DNA of 8,965 nt from Clostridiales bacterium (GTDB lineage Bacteria; Bacillota; Clostridia; Saccharofermentanales; Saccharofermentanaceae): the NCBI GenBank assembly GCA_003543635.1, contig DNAE01000010.1, positions 1 through 8,965 on the forward strand, written 5' to 3'. A program made the translations under genes and the position numbers. This document shows positions 5,975 to 8,965 of the stretch, piece after piece. The notes beneath the pieces were generated by a model. That model was given only the letters and a program-made list of their open reading frames with translations. It did not search any database and was not told the origin of the DNA. The first letter of the stretch is position 1, and every line of letters starts with the position of its first letter.

Positions 5975-7723
5975 ATGAGTCCTGTTAAAACAATCTTAAG
6001 ATCGGTGCGTGATGCCAAGAAACCCACCCTCATGACCCTGGTGTTCATCCTGGGTGAGGTATTCCTCGAGGTCCTTATACCTTTCATCACGTCACAACTT
6101 GTAAATGACATTAATGCCGGCGCCGAGATCTCGAATATCGTCAAGACCGGCGGCCTGATGCTCCTTGCCGCGATATTATCCCTTCTCTGTGGAGCCGCGG
6201 CGGGATTTTTCTGTTCAAAGGCGAGTGCGGGCCTTTCGAGGAACCTGCGAAAAGACGTCTTCGCCAAGGTACAGTCCTTTTCCTTCTCGAATATAGACAA
6301 GTTCTCCACGGCATCCCTGGTCACCAGGATGACCACGGATATCATGAGTGTTCAGAACGCTTACATGATGGCCATAAGAACAGCAGTCCGAGCTCCCGTT
6401 ATGCTCATCTTTGCCGTCATCATGGCATTCATCATGGGAGGCACCCTCGCCATGACCTTCGTGGTGGTCATTCCTGTCCTCGTATTCGGACTCCTTATGA
6501 TCGCCAAGTTCGCAATGCCTGCCTTCCGTGCGGTATTTAAGAAGTACGATAAGCTCAACGAATCCATCGAAGAGGATGTCCGGGGAATGAGAGTCGTCAA
6601 GGGCTTCGCAAGGGAGCCCTACGAGATAGAGAAGTTCTCCGTGGCCTCCGAGGATATAAAGAAGGATTTCACCAAGGCCGAGAGGATAGTTGCCTTGAAC
6701 GATCCCCTCATGAAGCTCTGTATATATTTCAATATGATATTCATCATGTTCGTGGGATCCAAGCTCATTATCACCAATCAGGGCAGCACCATCGACGTGG
6801 GACAGATGTCCGCCATGATCACCTACGGCGTTCAGATCCTCATGTCCCTGATGATGATCTCCATGATCTACGTAATGCTCACCATGTCCTATGAAGCCAT
6901 GAAGAGGATCTCTGAGGTCCTGAACGAGGAGAGTTCCATCAAGAATCCCGAGAATCCCGTTACTGAGGTTGCCGACGGTTCAATCGATTTCTCCGATGTC
7001 TCCTTCAGGTATTCCTCCGAGGCTGACAGATATGCCCTTTCCGATATCGATCTTCACATCGATTCCGGTATGACCGTGGGAATACTGGGCGGTACGGGTT
7101 CTTCCAAGTCCACTCTGGTACAGCTGATCCCCAGGCTCTACGACGTCACAGAGGGTTCCCTCAAGGTGGGCGGCGTGGACGTCAGGGACTACGATCTGAA
7201 GACCTTAAGAGACGCGGTCGCCGTTGTTTTGCAGAAGAACGTGGTATTCTCCGGAACCATCAAGGAGAACCTGCTCTGGGGTGACGAGAATGCCACCGAC
7301 GAGGAGATAAGGGCGGCTGCAAAGCTCGCCCAGGCCGATGGCTACATAATGGAATTCGAGGACAAATACGAGAAGAGGATCGAGCAGGGCGGTACCAACG
7401 TATCGGGTGGCCAGAAGCAGAGGCTCTGCATCGCCAGGGCGCTCCTTAAGAAGCCCAAGATCCTCATCCTGGATGATTCCACCAGCGCCGTGGATACGGC
7501 AACGGATGCCAAGATAAGAAAGGGATTTAAGGAATATATCCCCGACACCACAAAGATAATAATCGCCCAGAGGGTCGCCTCCGTAATGGATTCCGACATG
7601 ATCATCATCATGGAGGGCGGAAAGATCCTCGCCAAGGGCACCCACGACGAGCTCCTTAAGACCTGCACGGTCTATAGGGAGACATATGAGCAGCAGACAA
7701 GTAAAGGAGGTGAGGAGCAGTGA
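5975..7723 (+). CDS. ABC exporter half-transporter with degenerate ATPase site
   Basis: 582 residues, full length for a type IV (exporter) half-transporter. Six membrane helices fall at about 18-40, 59-80, 135-155, 157-178, 244-264 and 280-302. The nucleotide-binding domain spans about 339-572: Walker A GGTGSSKST (372-380), Q-loop Q420, signature VSGGQ (476-480), Walker B ILILDD with D500, then D501 where the catalytic Glu normally sits, and Q532 in place of the switch His (IAQRV). Asp plus Gln at these positions is the hallmark of the degenerate subunit in heterodimeric exporters such as TM287/TM288, where one ATP site is nearly inactive. It should pair with the next gene's product, which overlaps by 4 bp. 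The substrate cannot be read from sequence; drugs, lipids and peptides are all possible. Confidence 0.93.
   Translation: MSPVKTILRSVRDAKKPTLMTLVFILGEVFLEVLIPFITSQLVNDINAGAEISNIVKTGGLMLLAAILSLLCGAAAGFFCSKASAGLSRNLRKDVFAKVQSFSFSNIDKFSTASLVTRMTTDIMSVQNAYMMAIRTAVRAPVMLIFAVIMAFIMGGTLAMTFVVVIPVLVFGLLMIAKFAMPAFRAVFKKYDKLNESIEEDVRGMRVVKGFAREPYEIEKFSVASEDIKKDFTKAERIVALNDPLMKLCIYFNMIFIMFVGSKLIITNQGSTIDVGQMSAMITYGVQILMSLMMISMIYVMLTMSYEAMKRISEVLNEESSIKNPENPVTEVADGSIDFSDVSFRYSSEADRYALSDIDLHIDSGMTVGILGGTGSSKSTLVQLIPRLYDVTEGSLKVGGVDVRDYDLKTLRDAVAVVLQKNVVFSGTIKENLLWGDENATDEEIRAAAKLAQADGYIMEFEDKYEKRIEQGGTNVSGGQKQRLCIARALLKKPKILILDDSTSAVDTATDAKIRKGFKEYIPDTTKIIIAQRVASVMDSDMIIIMEGGKILAKGTHDELLKTCTVYRETYEQQTSKGGEEQ
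7705..7710 (+). promoter_or_regulatory. Ribosome binding site fixing the GTG start of the second ABC subunit
   Basis: AGGAGG, continuing as AGGAGGTGAG, lies 9 nt before the GTG at 7720, within the 3' end of the first ABC gene. This strong, well-spaced site supports the GTG start that overlaps the upstream stop codon (GTGA). Confidence 0.8.
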
Positions 7724-8965
7724 GCAGCAACAGAAGAGGCTCGGCGGGATTAGGCGCCGGCAAGGAAGGCTTTAAGGCCGGATTCGGCAGTCTCTTACGT
7801 GCCGTCAAGAAGTTCCTGGGCTACTACCCGAAGCTGTCGCCCATCGTTATCATCTGCATCCTCACGGCGGCCATCGTGGGCGCCATACCTCCACTCTTTA
7901 TGCAGAAGGTAATAACGGTTATCCAGGATTATGTGGAGTCCGGAAACTGGGGTGAAGCATCCCCTAAGATCGTGAGATACGTTACCATTCTGGGAACGCT
8001 CTATCTCATCTCCCTGATCCTGTCGGTTCTCCAGACCCAGATCATGGCCTTCATGACCCAGGGATTCCTGGATAAGCTCCGTAAGGAACTCTTCGGAGGG
8101 ATGCAGAAGCTTCCCATCAAGTACTTCGATACCCACAAGCACGGCGATATCATGAGCCATTACACCAACGATACGGATACCTTAAGGCAGCTCGTATCCC
8201 AGGCGTTCCCCATGCTCCTGCGGTCGGGAGTCATCGTTCTGATGCTCTTCGCGGAGATGCTCTGGTTCAGCGTCTGGATGACCCTGGTGCTCATCGCCGG
8301 CATAATCCTCATGACCATGGTAACGAAGAAGGTGGGAACGGGTTCCGCCAAGTACTTCCTTCGTCAGCAGAAGGCGGTTGCCGCCACTGAGGGTTACGTT
8401 CAGGAGATGATGAACGGACAGAAGGTGGTCAAGGTCTTTAACCGCGAAGCAAAGACCATGGAGGAGTTCAACGTCCTTAACGACGGCCTTTACGAGGACA
8501 GCTACAAGGCTAACGCCTATGCCAATATCCTCGGCCCCATCATCAATAACATAGGAAATATCCTCTATGTTGCCATAGCGCTGATCGGAGGCATCCTGGT
8601 GACCCTTAATGTCCCCAACCTTTCCATCTCCGGTCTGGCCTTCGATATCAGCATCATCGTGCCCTTCCTCAACATGAGTAAGCAGTTCATGGCTAACCTC
8701 AACCAGCTGACCATGCAGACCAACTCCATCGTCATGGCGGGTGCCGGTGCCCAGCGTGTTTTCGCCCTTATAGACGAGAAGCCCGAGGCCGATGACGGAT
8801 ATGTCACCCTGGTCAACGTGGAGTACGACGATGAGGGCAACATCAAGGAGACCGACAAGAGGACCGGCAAGTGGGCATGGAAGCATCCCCATCAGGCCGA
8901 CGGAACCATCACCTACGAGCCCCTTAGGGGTGACGTGCGTATGGTGGATGTGGACTTCGCCTATG
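7720..8965 (+). CDS. ABC exporter half-transporter, second subunit (3' end outside window)
   Basis: 415 codons are visible, open to the window edge. A Gly/Arg/Lys-rich N-terminal extension (1-30) precedes the membrane domain: helices near 42-64, 85-108, two in about 165-205, and two in about 270-325. The nucleotide-binding domain begins at about residue 403 (RGDVRMVDVDFAY), so Walker A and later motifs are beyond the edge. Between the membrane domain (ends about 355) and the ATPase lies an insert of about 45 residues with the GKWAWKHPHQ motif (383-392), absent from the upstream partner but familiar in clostridial exporters. The start is GTG, set by AGGAGG 9 nt upstream, with a 4-bp overlap that implies coupled, roughly equal synthesis. 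By analogy with heterodimeric exporters it should carry the canonical catalytic Glu and His; that cannot be seen here. Confidence 0.92.
   Translation, partial: MSSNRRGSAGLGAGKEGFKAGFGSLLRAVKKFLGYYPKLSPIVIICILTAAIVGAIPPLFMQKVITVIQDYVESGNWGEASPKIVRYVTILGTLYLISLILSVLQTQIMAFMTQGFLDKLRKELFGGMQKLPIKYFDTHKHGDIMSHYTNDTDTLRQLVSQAFPMLLRSGVIVLMLFAEMLWFSVWMTLVLIAGIILMTMVTKKVGTGSAKYFLRQQKAVAATEGYVQEMMNGQKVVKVFNREAKTMEEFNVLNDGLYEDSYKANAYANILGPIINNIGNILYVAIALIGGILVTLNVPNLSISGLAFDISIIVPFLNMSKQFMANLNQLTMQTNSIVMAGAGAQRVFALIDEKPEADDGYVTLVNVEYDDEGNIKETDKRTGKWAWKHPHQADGTITYEPLRGDVRMVDVDFAY

Noticed and set aside
5800..6345. 181-codon minus-strand open frame crossing from the sigma-like gene into the first ABC gene
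   Set aside because: It spans the ABC promoter and both genes, has no motif, and the plus-strand frames are better supported.
8182..8892. 236-codon minus-strand open frame opposite the second ABC gene
   Set aside because: The plus strand encodes an exporter membrane domain without interruption; the antisense translation is His/Gly/Val/Leu-rich and unlike a real protein.

Overview
The window looks like chromosomal DNA from an anaerobic Bacillota, most likely Clostridia. Three things point there: an OmpR-type regulator/kinase pair, secreted C39-like peptidases of the type common in Clostridia, and a heterodimeric ABC exporter whose second subunit has the W-A-W-K-H-P-H linker insert I associate with clostridial exporters. 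Codon use favours AGG for Arg, ATC for Ile and GAG for Glu, and the base composition looks moderately GC-rich. I cannot name a genus. There are no tRNA, rRNA, CRISPR or insertion-sequence features. Coding density is high and nearly every gene reads rightward; the exception is the first.

Layout. (1) Positions 34-822, minus strand: a PD-(D/E)XK/Vsr-like nuclease-fold protein. (2) Positions 823-986: a divergent promoter region with a -10 box for each direction, an 8-bp tandem repeat, and a 17-nt element found again 3.9 kb away. (3) Positions 987-3911: response regulator, sensor histidine kinase and an unrecognised membrane-anchored extracytoplasmic protein, in overlapping frames. (4) Positions 3933-5756: two paralogous extracytoplasmic C39-like cysteine peptidases, the first a lipoprotein and the second N-terminally membrane-anchored or secreted. 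They are separated by 96 bp that holds the second copy of the 17-nt element and a terminator-like hairpin burying the second gene's Shine-Dalgarno sequence. (5) Positions 5735-5941: a 68-residue protein resembling only the front half of sigma-70 region 2. (6) Positions 5975 to the end: two ABC exporter half-transporters overlapping by 4 bp. The first has a degenerate ATPase site (Asp for the catalytic Glu, Gln for the switch His); the second runs off the window.

How the genes may work together (inference): the two-component system senses something at the envelope, possibly through the downstream membrane-anchored protein, and may control the secreted peptidases and perhaps the exporter. Envelope processing plus export is a reasonable theme, but no substrate is visible and no small peptide precursor was found.

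The most unusual sequence-level signals are: four genes with a -10-like hexamer ending 6-8 nt before the ATG and no usable Shine-Dalgarno, which suggests leaderless mRNAs; the exact 17-nt element CAACTTTGACACATCTT placed in the same orientation upstream of two different genes; the hairpin that sequesters a ribosome binding site; and the stand-alone sigma region 2 fragment.
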